In this document: in pieces, positions 28,062-38,377 of the stretch
Numbering within the stretch: the stretch's first letter is position 1
How the letters are laid out: the number at the start of each line of letters is the position of its first letter
Assembly (NCBI GenBank): GCA_002841335.1
Contig: PHEY01000009.1
Span: 1-64,000 of the forward strand
Source of the DNA: Actinobacteria bacterium HGW-Actinobacteria-2
Lineage (GTDB): Bacteria; Actinomycetota; Actinomycetes; Propionibacteriales; Propionibacteriaceae
Length of the DNA stretch: 64,000 nt
Direction of reading: 5' to 3'
Notes under the pieces: generated by a model
What the model was told of the DNA's origin: nothing
Seen by the model: only the letters and a program-made list of their open reading frames with translations
The model's database searches: none
Made by a program: the position numbers and the translations under genes

Positions 28062-29249
28062 ATGAATCGCATCCTGCTCACCCTCGGCGGCCTGGCCACC
28101 GCGACCGCCATGATCGCCGTCCCCAGTTCGGCATCGGCTCAGGCCTCGCCTGCCGCCGCGACGCTTCCATCTCGCGCGTTCGTCGCGCCTGCGGTGGCCA
28201 CAACGACCGGGTGCGCCTCAACCCCGTTCAACTCCGAGCCGTCCGCCAAGACGTGGTACCGGATCCCCGCCCTGATTCGCACCGGCAGTGGAGCGGTCAT
28301 CGCCTTCGCCGAGCGTCGCGACAACGACGCCACCTCCGACCGCGGCAACTACGACATCGTCGCGCGCACGTCCATCGACAACGGCTGCAGCTGGGGACCT
28401 CTGCGGGTGGTGGCCGACGTCGGCGCCAACCACCTGTCCAGCCCGGTGCCGCTGTGGGATCCGTCCACGTCCTCGGTGCTGCTGTTGAGTTCGCTGCGTA
28501 ACACCCAGGACGTCTACCAAGGCCTGTACCTGCAGCGCAGCTACGACGACGGCGCCACCTGGACGCCCGTGGCCGACGGCCGAGTCAGGGTGACGAACGC
28601 GGCACGCTGGAAGGGCGGTCTGCAAGGACCCGGCCACGGTCTGGTGCTCACCCAAGGTCCGGCGAAGGGCCGGTTGATCTTCGCCATGGGCTATAAACGC
28701 GACGGCCGCTACGGCACCTACGGGCTCTACAGCGACGACGGCGGGGCCAGCTGGCAGGTGGGCTTCGACCGGCTCGCCCCCGGCAAACTGCAACTCATCG
28801 AGGGCACCATCGCAGAACTCGCGGACGGACGCCTGCTGGTGAGCTACCGGGACAAGCGGAAGACCAAGCCCGGCAGCAACCGGGTGTTCGCCACCTCCAC
28901 CGACGCCGGCGCGACGATCTCGACCTACCGCACCCGTGTCGGCGTGAAGACGATGGCCGTCCAGGGCAGTCTGCTGCGCACGACCGCGGGGCCGCTGCTG
29001 TTCTCCGCACCCTCCTTCATCAAGACCAAGAACCTCACCATTCGCCGCGACATGCGCATCTTCGTCAGCACCAACGGCGGCGCCTCCTGGCGCAAGGGCC
29101 CACTGATCGGCGGCAAGGCCAAACCGGCCGCCTACTCCGACCTGGTCGAGCTCGACGCCAACACCGTCGGCCTGCTTTACGAGACTGGCAAGCGCAAATG
29201 GCGCGAACGCATCAACTTTGTCCAGGTACTGCGCAGCGCTCTGAGGTGA
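28062..29249 (+). CDS. Secreted exo-alpha-sialidase (GH33-like)
   Basis: Signal peptide; YRIPALIRT motif; Asp boxes SIDNGCSW, SYDDGATW, SDDGGASW, STNGGASW. Confidence 0.88.
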   Translation: MNRILLTLGGLATATAMIAVPSSASAQASPAAATLPSRAFVAPAVATTTGCASTPFNSEPSAKTWYRIPALIRTGSGAVIAFAERRDNDATSDRGNYDIVARTSIDNGCSWGPLRVVADVGANHLSSPVPLWDPSTSSVLLLSSLRNTQDVYQGLYLQRSYDDGATWTPVADGRVRVTNAARWKGGLQGPGHGLVLTQGPAKGRLIFAMGYKRDGRYGTYGLYSDDGGASWQVGFDRLAPGKLQLIEGTIAELADGRLLVSYRDKRKTKPGSNRVFATSTDAGATISTYRTRVGVKTMAVQGSLLRTTAGPLLFSAPSFIKTKNLTIRRDMRIFVSTNGGASWRKGPLIGGKAKPAAYSDLVELDANTVGLLYETGKRKWRERINFVQVLRSALR

Positions 29250-29323
29250 ACGACACCGCGCGCTCGGCGTTTCGCTTTTGACCTTCGGCACCGCAGGGAG
29301 CGGATCGGGAGCACACTAGTGCG

Positions 29324-30571
29324 GTGCCCGAGCAACCATCGCCCGCCACGGCCGACGCTTCGGCCTCGGCGGGCTACCGACAGATGCTGGTGGCGCTCAT
29401 GTTCGGCGGTCTGGCCAACTTCTCACTGCTGTACTTCGTCCAACCGCTCCTCCCCCTCTTGGTGAGCCAGTACGACGTCTCCCCCGCCGAATCGGCGCAC
29501 GCATTGTCGATCACCACCGCAGCCTTGACCCTCGGTCTGTTGATGGCCGGATCCCTGGCCGACCGGTTCGGCCGCGTCCAGGTGATGCGCGCCTCATTGG
29601 TGCTTTCGGGCATCCTCGGCCTGGCCGCAGCCATCGCGCCCACCTGGTCGGTGCTGTTGGTCGTCCGCGGACTGGTCGGAGTCACCCTGGCGTGGTTCCC
29701 GGCAGCGGCCCTCGCCTACCTGCGCGAGGCTGTCCCCCACGAATCACACGGCCGCGCGAACGCCGCCTACATCGCCGGCACCGCGATCGGCGGCGCGGTC
29801 GGACGGCTGCTGCCCGGCCCGCTGGCCGCCCTCGGTGGCTGGACGATGACCGCCACCGCAATGAGCCTGCTCACCCTGGTCAGCGGCCTGGTGCTGTGGG
29901 CGCTGTTGCCCGTCCCGGCCGGGTGGCGTCCGCATCGGGCCGAGTTGCGCCACGTCCTGCTGGGCACGGTGATGGCCCCGTCCGATGCTGTGGTGGCGTG
30001 GCTGTGCGTGGCCGGCTTCACCAGCATGGGCGCGTTCGTGGCCATCTACAACGCCGCCGCGTTCCAGCTGCAGGCGCCGCCGTTCAGCCTCGGACACGCC
30101 GTCGGGTGGGTGTACTTCGCCTACCCGCTCGGCATCGGCGCGCCCTATCTGCTGCGCCGGGTGGCCGAACGCCGCGGACGCGGGGTCGCCACCGTGATCG
30201 GCGCGGTCGGGCTGCCGATCGCGGTCCTGCTCACCGCCCTTCCTTCAGTGTTCGGCATGTTCGTCGCGCTCGGGGTGCTCACCTTCGCCTTCCTCGGCAC
30301 CCACTCGCTGCTCAGCGGCTGGGTCGTCGACCGGGCGGCACGGCGTCACCGCGGCACCGCCCAAGCCTCCAGCGCATACTTGCTGGCCTATTACCTCGGC
30401 AGTACGGTCGCCGGCGCGGTCGCCACCTGGCTGTGGCAACTGTTCGGCTGGAACGCCGTCGAAGCGCTCGGACTGATCCTCACCGGGCTCACCATCGTGG
30501 CCGTGGTGATCGCCACCCTCGCCGATCGCACGCCCCAGACCAGCCTGGACGCGCAGCCGACCCACGTGTAA
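29324..30571 (+). CDS. MFS transporter
   Basis: LMAGSLADRFGRVQVM MFS motif; about 12 hydrophobic segments; GTG start. Confidence 0.88.
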   Translation: MPEQPSPATADASASAGYRQMLVALMFGGLANFSLLYFVQPLLPLLVSQYDVSPAESAHALSITTAALTLGLLMAGSLADRFGRVQVMRASLVLSGILGLAAAIAPTWSVLLVVRGLVGVTLAWFPAAALAYLREAVPHESHGRANAAYIAGTAIGGAVGRLLPGPLAALGGWTMTATAMSLLTLVSGLVLWALLPVPAGWRPHRAELRHVLLGTVMAPSDAVVAWLCVAGFTSMGAFVAIYNAAAFQLQAPPFSLGHAVGWVYFAYPLGIGAPYLLRRVAERRGRGVATVIGAVGLPIAVLLTALPSVFGMFVALGVLTFAFLGTHSLLSGWVVDRAARRHRGTAQASSAYLLAYYLGSTVAGAVATWLWQLFGWNAVEALGLILTGLTIVAVVIATLADRTPQTSLDAQPTHV

Positions 30572-30656
30572 CCGCTCGCCACGACCGGGTTGGTGAGGGC
30601 CGCCGGTTACGCTTTCCTTCGGACGCCGTGGGGGACATGCGGCGGGAGAGGATGCC

Positions 30657-31421
30657 GTGGAGTTCGCGGTCCACGCCACTGGCTTGGTGAAGACCTTCGG
30701 CGAGCTGCGTGCCGTCGACGGGGTCGATCTGCTGATCCCCCAGGGCAGCTTCTACGGCATTGCCGGCCCCAACGGCGCCGGAAAGTCCACCACCTTGCGG
30801 ATGCTCACCGGCCTCCTCCAGCCCGACGCGGGGAACGCCGATGTCGGCGGCGTCACGGTCTGGCCCAACCCACTCAAGGCCAAGGCCTTGCTCGGCTTCG
30901 TCCCGGACAACCCGGTGCTGTTCGAACGCCTGACCGCGCCGGAAATGCTCCAATACGCCGGCATGCTGCGCGGCATGGACCCGGCCGTTATCGCCGCGCG
31001 TTCCAGCGAGCTCCTGCACGTCCTGGATCTGGAGGACGGACGTGACCGACTGATCGCCGATTTCTCCTTGGGCATGCTGAAGCGGATCGGGTTGGGTGTG
31101 GCGCTCCTGCACAACCCGCGGGTGATCGTCCTGGACGAGCCGTTCGGCGCGCTCGACCCGGTGAACGCCCAGGTGATCGAGGACCTGCTGCAGCGCTTCC
31201 GCGCCGCCGGCGGCACCGTGGTGTTCGCCAGCCACGTGATGGACGTCGTGCAACGACTGTGCGACCGGGTGGTGGTGATCGCTCAGGGACGAGTGATGGC
31301 CGAGGGCACCGTGGCCGAGATCACGCAGGGACGCAACCTGCAAGACGCCTTCGTCGACCTGGTCGGCGGTCGGGATCTGGCAGAAGGTGAGCTGACGTGG
31401 CTCTCGTCCTTGTCCGACTGA
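30657..31421 (+). CDS. ABC transporter ATP-binding protein
   Basis: GPNGAGKST Walker A, LSLGMLKR-type signature (FSLGMLKRIGLG), VIVLDEPFGALDP Walker B. Confidence 0.92.
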   Translation: MEFAVHATGLVKTFGELRAVDGVDLLIPQGSFYGIAGPNGAGKSTTLRMLTGLLQPDAGNADVGGVTVWPNPLKAKALLGFVPDNPVLFERLTAPEMLQYAGMLRGMDPAVIAARSSELLHVLDLEDGRDRLIADFSLGMLKRIGLGVALLHNPRVIVLDEPFGALDPVNAQVIEDLLQRFRAAGGTVVFASHVMDVVQRLCDRVVVIAQGRVMAEGTVAEITQGRNLQDAFVDLVGGRDLAEGELTWLSSLSD

Positions 31422-32959
31422 GACTGCTGATCGCCGCCCGGGCCCGCGGCGGCGGATCGGGAGCCGGAGCCTACTACGTGACCAGCTGGGTGATCGGCGG
31501 AGTCTTCGGCCTGATCGCGGGTGCCGCCACCGCCGTGTTCGACACCGATCCCGGCTTCGGTGACGTCCTGTTGCTCGGGTCGTTCATCACCATCTCGGTG
31601 CCGTGGGTGATGGGCCCGATCCTCGAACCCACCCTGGCCGACGGCACCGTTGATCCGCGGCGATTGGAACAGTTCCCGCTGACCGCGTGGCAGCAGGTCA
31701 TCGGGCTCCTGCTCGGAGCACTGATCGCCCCCACGGCCACCTTCACGATGCTGTTCGCAGCCGGTCCGGTGGCCTCGCTCGGCCACACCCCCTTGGCCCG
31801 AATCCTGGCCCTGCTGAGCGCGATCGCCTTCACGGTGATGTGCGTGGCGGTGTCCCGGTCGGCGCAATCGCTGCTGTCGGAGTCGCTGCGTTCCCGCCGT
31901 GGACGCGACGTCGCCGCACTGGCGGCAGCGTTGATGGTGCTGGCGATGTACGCCGCGGCCATGCAGCTGCGCAGCACCATCGCCTCGGTGAACAACCAGC
32001 TGGCCGGGCCGCTGGGCGTGATCGCCGGCTGGACGCCCCCGGGCGCCGCCGCTCACGCGATCATCGACGCTCGGGACGGCAACCTGGCGGACTACCTGGC
32101 GCGAATGGCGGTCGTGGTGGGCACCATCGTGGTCGCCATCGCGGTCTGGGCCTGGTCGCTGCGCCGACGGGTGCGTGGCGACAACTCCAGCCTCGCTCGG
32201 GGCTACCACCGCAGCGTCACCGAAGCGCTGCCGCTGGTCCCGCACGGTTTCGCCACCTTGGGCTCCAGCCCCCGGACGGCCGCGATGGCCCAGCAGTGGC
32301 GCTACTTCTTCTTCCGCTCCCCCAAGGCCATCCAGACCCTGATCATCCCGCCGGTGATGGGAGTCATGGTCGCTCATTCGACGTTCACCGGTGCCGGCCT
32401 GGCCGGCCAGGCGGCCGCCTTCGCCGCGTTGGCGGTGGTGGTGGGCAGCTTCAACGTGTTCGGCTACGACGGGCCCGGGGCGCGGTACCTGGTGGCGTCC
32501 GGGGCGCCGATGTCGACGGTCCTTGTGGGGAAGGTGACCGCTCCCTTGCTCTATCTGGCTCCATTGCTGGTGGGATTCACCATCGTCGAGGGCGTGATTC
32601 AGAACCGGCTGGCCGAGGTGGGGCTGGGCGTCGTTGCCGGGCTGGCGGTGATCATCGCCGGCGTCGGCATCGGTGCAATGTCGAGCGTGTTGAACCCCAA
32701 CGACCAGTCACGGGTGGGCGTCCACCGCCAGGGCATGTTCTTGAAGATCTTCGCCTGGTTCAGCGGCTTCTTCTTCGTGATCGCGGTCGGCGCGGCCTGC
32801 TGGATTCTGCTCTCCGGGGCGTTCGGCGACTGGGTTGCCGCGCTGTCCATGCTCGCCGTCGCCTGCGGCATGGCCGCGTTGTTGATCGGTTCGGCGGCTC
32901 GCCGGGTCGACCGAGATCCGTTCGACCTGCTCGTTCGGCTCGCACCGGCGGAGTACTAG
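31397..32959 (+). CDS. ABC transporter permease (ABC-2-like)
   Basis: Overlaps the upstream ATPase by 25 bp; polytopic hydrophobic protein. Confidence 0.8.
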   Translation: MALVLVRLRLLIAARARGGGSGAGAYYVTSWVIGGVFGLIAGAATAVFDTDPGFGDVLLLGSFITISVPWVMGPILEPTLADGTVDPRRLEQFPLTAWQQVIGLLLGALIAPTATFTMLFAAGPVASLGHTPLARILALLSAIAFTVMCVAVSRSAQSLLSESLRSRRGRDVAALAAALMVLAMYAAAMQLRSTIASVNNQLAGPLGVIAGWTPPGAAAHAIIDARDGNLADYLARMAVVVGTIVVAIAVWAWSLRRRVRGDNSSLARGYHRSVTEALPLVPHGFATLGSSPRTAAMAQQWRYFFFRSPKAIQTLIIPPVMGVMVAHSTFTGAGLAGQAAAFAALAVVVGSFNVFGYDGPGARYLVASGAPMSTVLVGKVTAPLLYLAPLLVGFTIVEGVIQNRLAEVGLGVVAGLAVIIAGVGIGAMSSVLNPNDQSRVGVHRQGMFLKIFAWFSGFFFVIAVGAACWILLSGAFGDWVAALSMLAVACGMAALLIGSAARRVDRDPFDLLVRLAPAEY

Positions 32960-33783
32960 CCGGTCGCGGTCAGCGGCCCCGCCACTGCCTGCCGCAACCG
33001 GGCCAGACCACGCAGTTCCAGTCGGCGGGCCGTGCTGGGGCTCATTCGGAGCCGTCCGGCCACCATGGCCAGACTGTGCGGCTCTCCCCCACCCACGCCA
33101 TAGCGCAGGCGCAACACGTCCGCTTCTGCCCGAGGGACGCGAGCGAGCAGGTCTCGCAGTTGGGTAGCGAACAGCCGCGCGTCGCTGGCCACCGAGGAGT
33201 CCTCGGTGAACCGGCCGTCCTCGACCCCGTCCAGCGGCACGGGGCACCGATAGTTCAACACCGAGCTCACCCAGGGGGCCGGCAGTTGGGCATCTGCGGC
33301 CAACTCGCTGACCCCCACCTCCCGACGATGCTCCTGGTCCAGGCGCGCCCGCAGTCCTCGCAACCGCCACACCTGGATCGCCCTGCTGGGAGGCAGGGCC
33401 AGTTCACCGAAGCGGGTCGCGGCGACCTCGACCAGATGGCGGCGCACCCTGGTCACGGCATAGGTGCTGAACCGCCCACGCTCGGGATCGAAGCGCTGCA
33501 TGGCCCCGGCCAACGCGACACAGCCTTCCTGAAACAACTCCTCCGCCGACAGTCGGGTACGGGCCGCCTCAGCTCCGGCGAGCATCCACACCAATCGGAC
33601 GTTGGCCAACCAGAAGTGTTCCCAGGCCCGCCGTCCCTCTGCGGCCAGAGCGTTGAGCTCGGCCATCGAGGCCGCCACCGGACGTTCACCGGTGGCAAGC
33701 AGGTGTTCGGCCAAGACTCCGGCCTCGATCGTGCGCGCCAATCGGCGCTCTTGCTCTGCGCTCAGCAGTTCAACCTCATCCAT
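32956..33783 (-). CDS. Sigma-70-family RNA polymerase sigma factor
   Basis: Region 2 (LSAEELFQEGCVALAGAMQRFDPERGRFSTYAVTRVRRHLVEV) and region 4 (EADVLRLRYGVGGGEPHSLAMVAGRLRMSPSTARRLELRGLARLR). Confidence 0.85.
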   Translation of the reverse strand: MDEVELLSAEQERRLARTIEAGVLAEHLLATGERPVAASMAELNALAAEGRRAWEHFWLANVRLVWMLAGAEAARTRLSAEELFQEGCVALAGAMQRFDPERGRFSTYAVTRVRRHLVEVAATRFGELALPPSRAIQVWRLRGLRARLDQEHRREVGVSELAADAQLPAPWVSSVLNYRCPVPLDGVEDGRFTEDSSVASDARLFATQLRDLLARVPRAEADVLRLRYGVGGGEPHSLAMVAGRLRMSPSTARRLELRGLARLRQAVAGPLTATG

Positions 33784-33876
33784 ACCCCGAGCCTGGCCCG
33801 CGGATGGTGAACAGTCAGGATCAGTCGCGCCCGTGTGGATGGCAGCATTCGGGCAACACCAACCTCGCCGCTCGGC

Positions 33877-35733
33877 TCACAGCGAAGGGCCGGTGACCAC
33901 GGCCAGTAGTTCCCGCCGCTGAGCCTCCAACCCGACCAGGCGGGCGAAAAGAGCGTTGTAGGCCTTCGCATCGGCCGTGGGGTCGGTGCGTTGCAGCTTC
34001 GACTTCAACTCACCGATCTGCCGGGCCAGGGTCTGCACCCGCAACAGGGCGGAGTATTCGGCCGCGTAGGCCACCGTCGGCTCCCGGAGCACCGGCTCCA
34101 CTACCAAAGTGATCACCAACTGCTCCAGCACCGGATCAGGATTGGCCGCCACCACCCGCTGCGGCCAACTCCCCTCGCCGTCGTCCGCGTTCAACACCGA
34201 GGCGAACAATGCGGCGTAGGTCGGGTCGGTGAAGTCCTCGGGCTGCAGCTGATTCCAGTCCTGGGAGAACGCCTCTGGCGTGCGCAGGATCAGCCGCAGG
34301 GTGCCCCGCTCCGCCTCCAGGCGACGATCCGTCGGCGACGGCGCACGAAGCTCGCTGCGCACCGGCTCGGCGGGTGGTTCCTCAGCCACCGCCGGACGAT
34401 CCGGACGGGTGCCACGATGGGCGTGGGCGGCCTTCACCTCGCGGCGCACCTCATCGGGATCCATCCCGATCAGCTTGGCCAGCTCACGGACGTAGCCGAG
34501 CACCAAGCTGTTGTCGCGGATGCTGCTCACCAAAGGTGCAGCCGCGCGCACCGCGGCCAGGCGTCCGTCGGCCCGGTCGAGGTCGTAGCCGGCGATCACA
34601 TTGCGCATCACGAAGCGGTACAGCGGTTCGCGTCGCGCCACCAGATCACGGACGGCCGCCTCCCCCTGCTCGGTGCGTAGGTCGCAGGGGTCCAGCCCGT
34701 CCGGGGCTACCGCAACATAGGTCTGGGAGCCGAAATGGTGATCGCCCTTGAAGACCTTCAGTGCCGCAGCCTGCCCCGCCGCGTCTCCGTCGAAGGTGAA
34801 GATGACCTCACCGCCGCTGACGTCCCCGGTACCCAGCAGGCGGGCCAACAGTCGCGCGTGCTCATCACCGAACGCCGTGCCGCAGGACGCGACCGCGGTG
34901 TCCACCCCGGACAGGTGGCAGGCCATCACATCGGTGTAGCCCTCGACGATCACCACCTGGTTCTTCTTGGCGATGTTCACCCGCGCCAGGTCCAGCCCGT
35001 AGAGCACCTGTGACTTTTTGTAGACCACCGTCTCGGGGGTGTTGAGGTACTTGGCCGGCATTCGGTCGTCCTCGAAGATCTTGCGCGCCCCGAAGCCGAG
35101 AACCGACCCGCCGGCGTCACGAATCGGCCACAGCACCCGACCCTGGAAGAAGTCCCAACCCTGCTCGCGGATCAGTCCGGCCTTGACCAGCTCGGCGTCG
35201 TTGAACCCCCGGCCGCGCAGGTGATCGCGCAGGTCGTGGCCGCCGGTGGGCGCGTAACCGACGCCGAAGCGGATCGCGGCATCGCGGTCGAAGCCGCGCC
35301 CGTCCAGGAACTGACGACCCGGCAGCCCGCCGGGGCCGCTCAACTGCTCGGAGAAGTAGTCCGAGGCCGCCTTGTTGGCCTCCAACACCCGCAGCCGCAA
35401 CCCTGGCTCGGTGCGCTGGCCACCGGTGTCGGAGAAGCGCAGCTGCACTCCGGCCTTGTCAGCGAGATATTCCACGGCTTCGGTGAAGGTCACGTTGTTG
35501 ATCTTCTGCACGAAGTCGAAGACGTCGCCGCCCTCCCCACAGCCGAAGCAGTGGTAGTAGCCCCGCGCCGGCGTGACGTGGAAGGACGGGGTCTTCTCCT
35601 CGTGGAAGGGGCACAGCCCGGTGAGCGAGCCGCCGCCTCCGCGTCGCAAGGTGACGTGGGCGCCGACCACATCCTCGATCCGCGACCGCTCCCGGACGGT
35701 CTGCAGATCCTCGGGATTGATCATGCCTGCCAC
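33877..35733 (-). CDS. dnaG: DNA primase
   Basis: Zinc-binding CPFHEEKTPSFHVTPARGYYHCFGC; TOPRIM VVIVEGYTDVMACH. Confidence 0.96.
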   Translation of the reverse strand: MAGMINPEDLQTVRERSRIEDVVGAHVTLRRGGGGSLTGLCPFHEEKTPSFHVTPARGYYHCFGCGEGGDVFDFVQKINNVTFTEAVEYLADKAGVQLRFSDTGGQRTEPGLRLRVLEANKAASDYFSEQLSGPGGLPGRQFLDGRGFDRDAAIRFGVGYAPTGGHDLRDHLRGRGFNDAELVKAGLIREQGWDFFQGRVLWPIRDAGGSVLGFGARKIFEDDRMPAKYLNTPETVVYKKSQVLYGLDLARVNIAKKNQVVIVEGYTDVMACHLSGVDTAVASCGTAFGDEHARLLARLLGTGDVSGGEVIFTFDGDAAGQAAALKVFKGDHHFGSQTYVAVAPDGLDPCDLRTEQGEAAVRDLVARREPLYRFVMRNVIAGYDLDRADGRLAAVRAAAPLVSSIRDNSLVLGYVRELAKLIGMDPDEVRREVKAAHAHRGTRPDRPAVAEEPPAEPVRSELRAPSPTDRRLEAERGTLRLILRTPEAFSQDWNQLQPEDFTDPTYAALFASVLNADDGEGSWPQRVVAANPDPVLEQLVITLVVEPVLREPTVAYAAEYSALLRVQTLARQIGELKSKLQRTDPTADAKAYNALFARLVGLEAQRRELLAVVTGPSL

Positions 35734-35753
35734 GGGCGAAGTCTAGGCCCTCA

Positions 35754-36878
35754 TCAGGCGTCGCGACCGATGCCCTTCGGCAATCGGTCCGGATCCCAGT
35801 CCAACAATGCGATCGCGGTCTCGAAGGCGAACCGGTCGGTCATGCCGCCCACGTAGGTCACAGCCGCTCGCACCCGGTCGGCCTCGGTCGGTGGCGCCTG
35901 CTCGACGTCGGTGGGCAGGCTGCCGGGGTGGCTCACGAAGTGTTCCACCAGCGCCCGCAGCACCTCGATCACCGCGACCGACTGGGCCACCGATTCGGCG
36001 CGGGTGTAGATGCGCTCGTAGTTGAACGCCCGCAGCCCGGCTAGCGCGGACGCTGCGTCCGGCGACATGCCGACCGAGCCGGAGGCCGAGGTGGCCTCGA
36101 TCACCGCCCGGACGAAGGTGCCCAGTTGGGCGCGGCGGGTCCGTCCGGCCACGTCGACGATCTCGGCGGGCAGATCAGCCAGGTCGACGATGCCCGCGCC
36201 GGCGGCGTCCTCCAGGTCGTGGGCACAGTAGGCGATCCGGTCGGCCCAGCTGACGATCTCCCCCTCGACGGTCGCCGGGGTCGGGCGGGACCAGGAGTGA
36301 TTGCGAATCCCGTCGAGAGTCTCAGCACACAGGTTCAGCGGCGTGAGCACCACGTCGGCACCCCACGGGCCGTGGTCGTAGCCGTCGGTGAGGAAGGCGT
36401 CGAAGGCGTCCTCCGAGGCGTGCCCACCGGGGCCATGTCCGCAGTCGTGTCCCAGGGCGATGGCCTCGGTCAGGGCCACGTTGACGCCCAGTCCGCGAGC
36501 GATCGAGGTGGCCACCTGAGCCACCTCGAGGGCGTGGGTCAGGCGGGTGCGCTGATGGTCGCTCGGAAACACCACCACCTGAGTTTTTCCGGCGAGCCGA
36601 CGAAAGGCTGTGGAATGCACGATCCGGTCACGGTCACGCTCAAAACAGGTGCGTTCCACGTCCGGCTCCTCCGGACGCGCGCGCTGCCCCGAACCCATAG
36701 CCAGTGTGGAACCCGGGCGCAGGTGCTCGACCTCCCACGCCTCCCGCTGCTCTCGGAGCACGGCAGCGGCCGGCTCGACCGCCGGCCCGGCCTCGGCATG
36801 CGCTCGGACCACGCCGTCACCGGCGTGCCCGGCCATGGTCGCGGCCCATGCCTTGGTGCGGGGTTGCAGATCAGCCAT
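35754..36878 (-). CDS. dgt: Deoxyguanosinetriphosphate triphosphohydrolase (HD domain)
   Basis: FRRLAGKTQVVVFPSDHQRTRLTHALEVAQ, GHDCGHGPGGHASE; start trimmed from 36974. Confidence 0.93.
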   Translation of the reverse strand: MADLQPRTKAWAATMAGHAGDGVVRAHAEAGPAVEPAAAVLREQREAWEVEHLRPGSTLAMGSGQRARPEEPDVERTCFERDRDRIVHSTAFRRLAGKTQVVVFPSDHQRTRLTHALEVAQVATSIARGLGVNVALTEAIALGHDCGHGPGGHASEDAFDAFLTDGYDHGPWGADVVLTPLNLCAETLDGIRNHSWSRPTPATVEGEIVSWADRIAYCAHDLEDAAGAGIVDLADLPAEIVDVAGRTRRAQLGTFVRAVIEATSASGSVGMSPDAASALAGLRAFNYERIYTRAESVAQSVAVIEVLRALVEHFVSHPGSLPTDVEQAPPTEADRVRAAVTYVGGMTDRFAFETAIALLDWDPDRLPKGIGRDA

Positions 36879-37064
36879 GCCTCCATCTTGGCAGGCATCG
36901 ACCGCCAATCGCCGCCGGCCCCACCAGGAGGGCGGGGTGGGCTCGGGTGACCGCGGTCGGCATAGCGAACTCACCGAATGACAAAAAGCACACCGTATTG
37001 ATCGGGCGTCACTTTTCCATCACATTCACTGACACAGACCGATGCCGCGCAATATCCTGCATCC

Positions 37065-37571
37065 ATGTCATTTTCCGAGGCTCATTCGGGAGATCCCGGC
37101 TCCCCCGGGCGGTCGGCGTCGTCTCCGGTCCCGCAACCGACGCCCTTCTCCGCTTACGCCGGCGCTCACCCCGCGCAAGCCGACATCCCACCGGTGAAGA
37201 GCAAACCGCGGACGCCGTACGGACGCCACCGCAAGGCCCCGAGTTTGGGCACGTGGGCATTCTTGATGTCGGTGGCGGCAAACGTGATTGCCGCTATTGG
37301 CTTGCTTCCGATGGCACCGACTCTTCAGGCGATGATGGTGAAGCTCAGCGATCAGAGTCATTACACCGTGGTCGATGTGAACTCACTGACCAGTCGGATG
37401 ATCTCCCCGGCGACTACCACGGCCAGCTGGATGGGGGTCATCGCCTTCTTCATGGGTTTGATCGCACTGATCTTCGGACGCGGCCGCATCATGGGCCTCT
37501 TCGCCCTCCTCGGGTGCCTGTTCGGACCGACCGTGGTGATGCTGTTCTTGGTGGTCGTACCCACTCCATAG
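37065..37571 (+). CDS. Small membrane protein with Pro-rich N-terminus (family member 1)
   Basis: Several TM helices; shared RSASSPVPQPTPFSAY motif with the next gene. Confidence 0.65.
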   Translation: MSFSEAHSGDPGSPGRSASSPVPQPTPFSAYAGAHPAQADIPPVKSKPRTPYGRHRKAPSLGTWAFLMSVAANVIAAIGLLPMAPTLQAMMVKLSDQSHYTVVDVNSLTSRMISPATTTASWMGVIAFFMGLIALIFGRGRIMGLFALLGCLFGPTVVMLFLVVVPTP

Positions 37572-37724
37572 CGCCGGGTCGCGGCGCCTCGGGAGCACCC
37601 GTCCCGCTCAGACCCGTCGGCAGGAGCGTTCTGCGGGTTTCGTCGAAAACGCACCGGCAACGGAGGAGTGACCCATTCCGCTTGTCGGAGAAAGTCCTTA
37701 CAAAGTCGGTCTTACTCTGGACTC

Positions 37725-38294
37725 ATGGCACTTTTCGACGCTCATCCGGGGACCAAGAGCTCCCTCGGGCGGTCGGCGTCGTCCCCGGTTCCACCGCCGA
37801 CGCGTACGCAACGCCGCCACCGACCCGACGCCGTCCCGCAGCCCACCCCGTTCTCCGCCTACTCCGGGATCAGTCCCACCCCGGTGGAGACGCCGACGCT
37901 TCGGCAACCGACCCCGAGCCCGTCCCCGTACGCACGCCACCGCACCTCCAAGAGCCCCGCACTGGGCGCGATCGCGCTCCTCATGATCATCGGCGCCAAT
38001 CTCACCGCCGCCCTGGGCCTGCTGCCGCTGGTTCCCACCCTGCGCCACCTCATGGTGATGGCCCGCGACGGCCAGCGCCTGACTGCGGCCCAGTTCCAGG
38101 CACTGCCGATCGATCCCTCCCTCAGCTGGATGATCAACGGCGCCACCTGGGTCGGAGTGATCGCCCTCGTCCTGGGCATTACGGCGGTAGTGACCAACCG
38201 TGGCCGAGGCATGGGGGTGCTCACCATCATCCTGGCGATCGTCGGGCCGTTCCTGGTGGGCGTCTTCTGGGGCCTTCTCGCCGCCACCCCCTGA
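37725..38294 (+). CDS. Small membrane protein with Pro-rich N-terminus (family member 2)
   Basis: GRSASSPVPPPT...PQPTPFSAYSG shared with 37065..37571; start trimmed from 37668. Confidence 0.65.
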   Translation: MALFDAHPGTKSSLGRSASSPVPPPTRTQRRHRPDAVPQPTPFSAYSGISPTPVETPTLRQPTPSPSPYARHRTSKSPALGAIALLMIIGANLTAALGLLPLVPTLRHLMVMARDGQRLTAAQFQALPIDPSLSWMINGATWVGVIALVLGITAVVTNRGRGMGVLTIILAIVGPFLVGVFWGLLAATP

Positions 38295-38377
38295 GTGCGA
38301 CAAAGCGAGGACTTCGGTCTGCCCACCGGGCCGAGTGACCTCTCGACAATCCGGTGGGCAGGAATAGGGTTGTGCCC

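Noticed and set aside
30657-32959. Novel ABC exporter system
   Set aside because: ATPase plus ABC-2-like permease is a common two-gene arrangement; nothing in sequence sets it apart.
31687-33810. 707-aa plus-strand ORF spanning permease and sigma factor
   Set aside because: Overlaps two supported genes in another frame; Arg/Pro-rich artefact.
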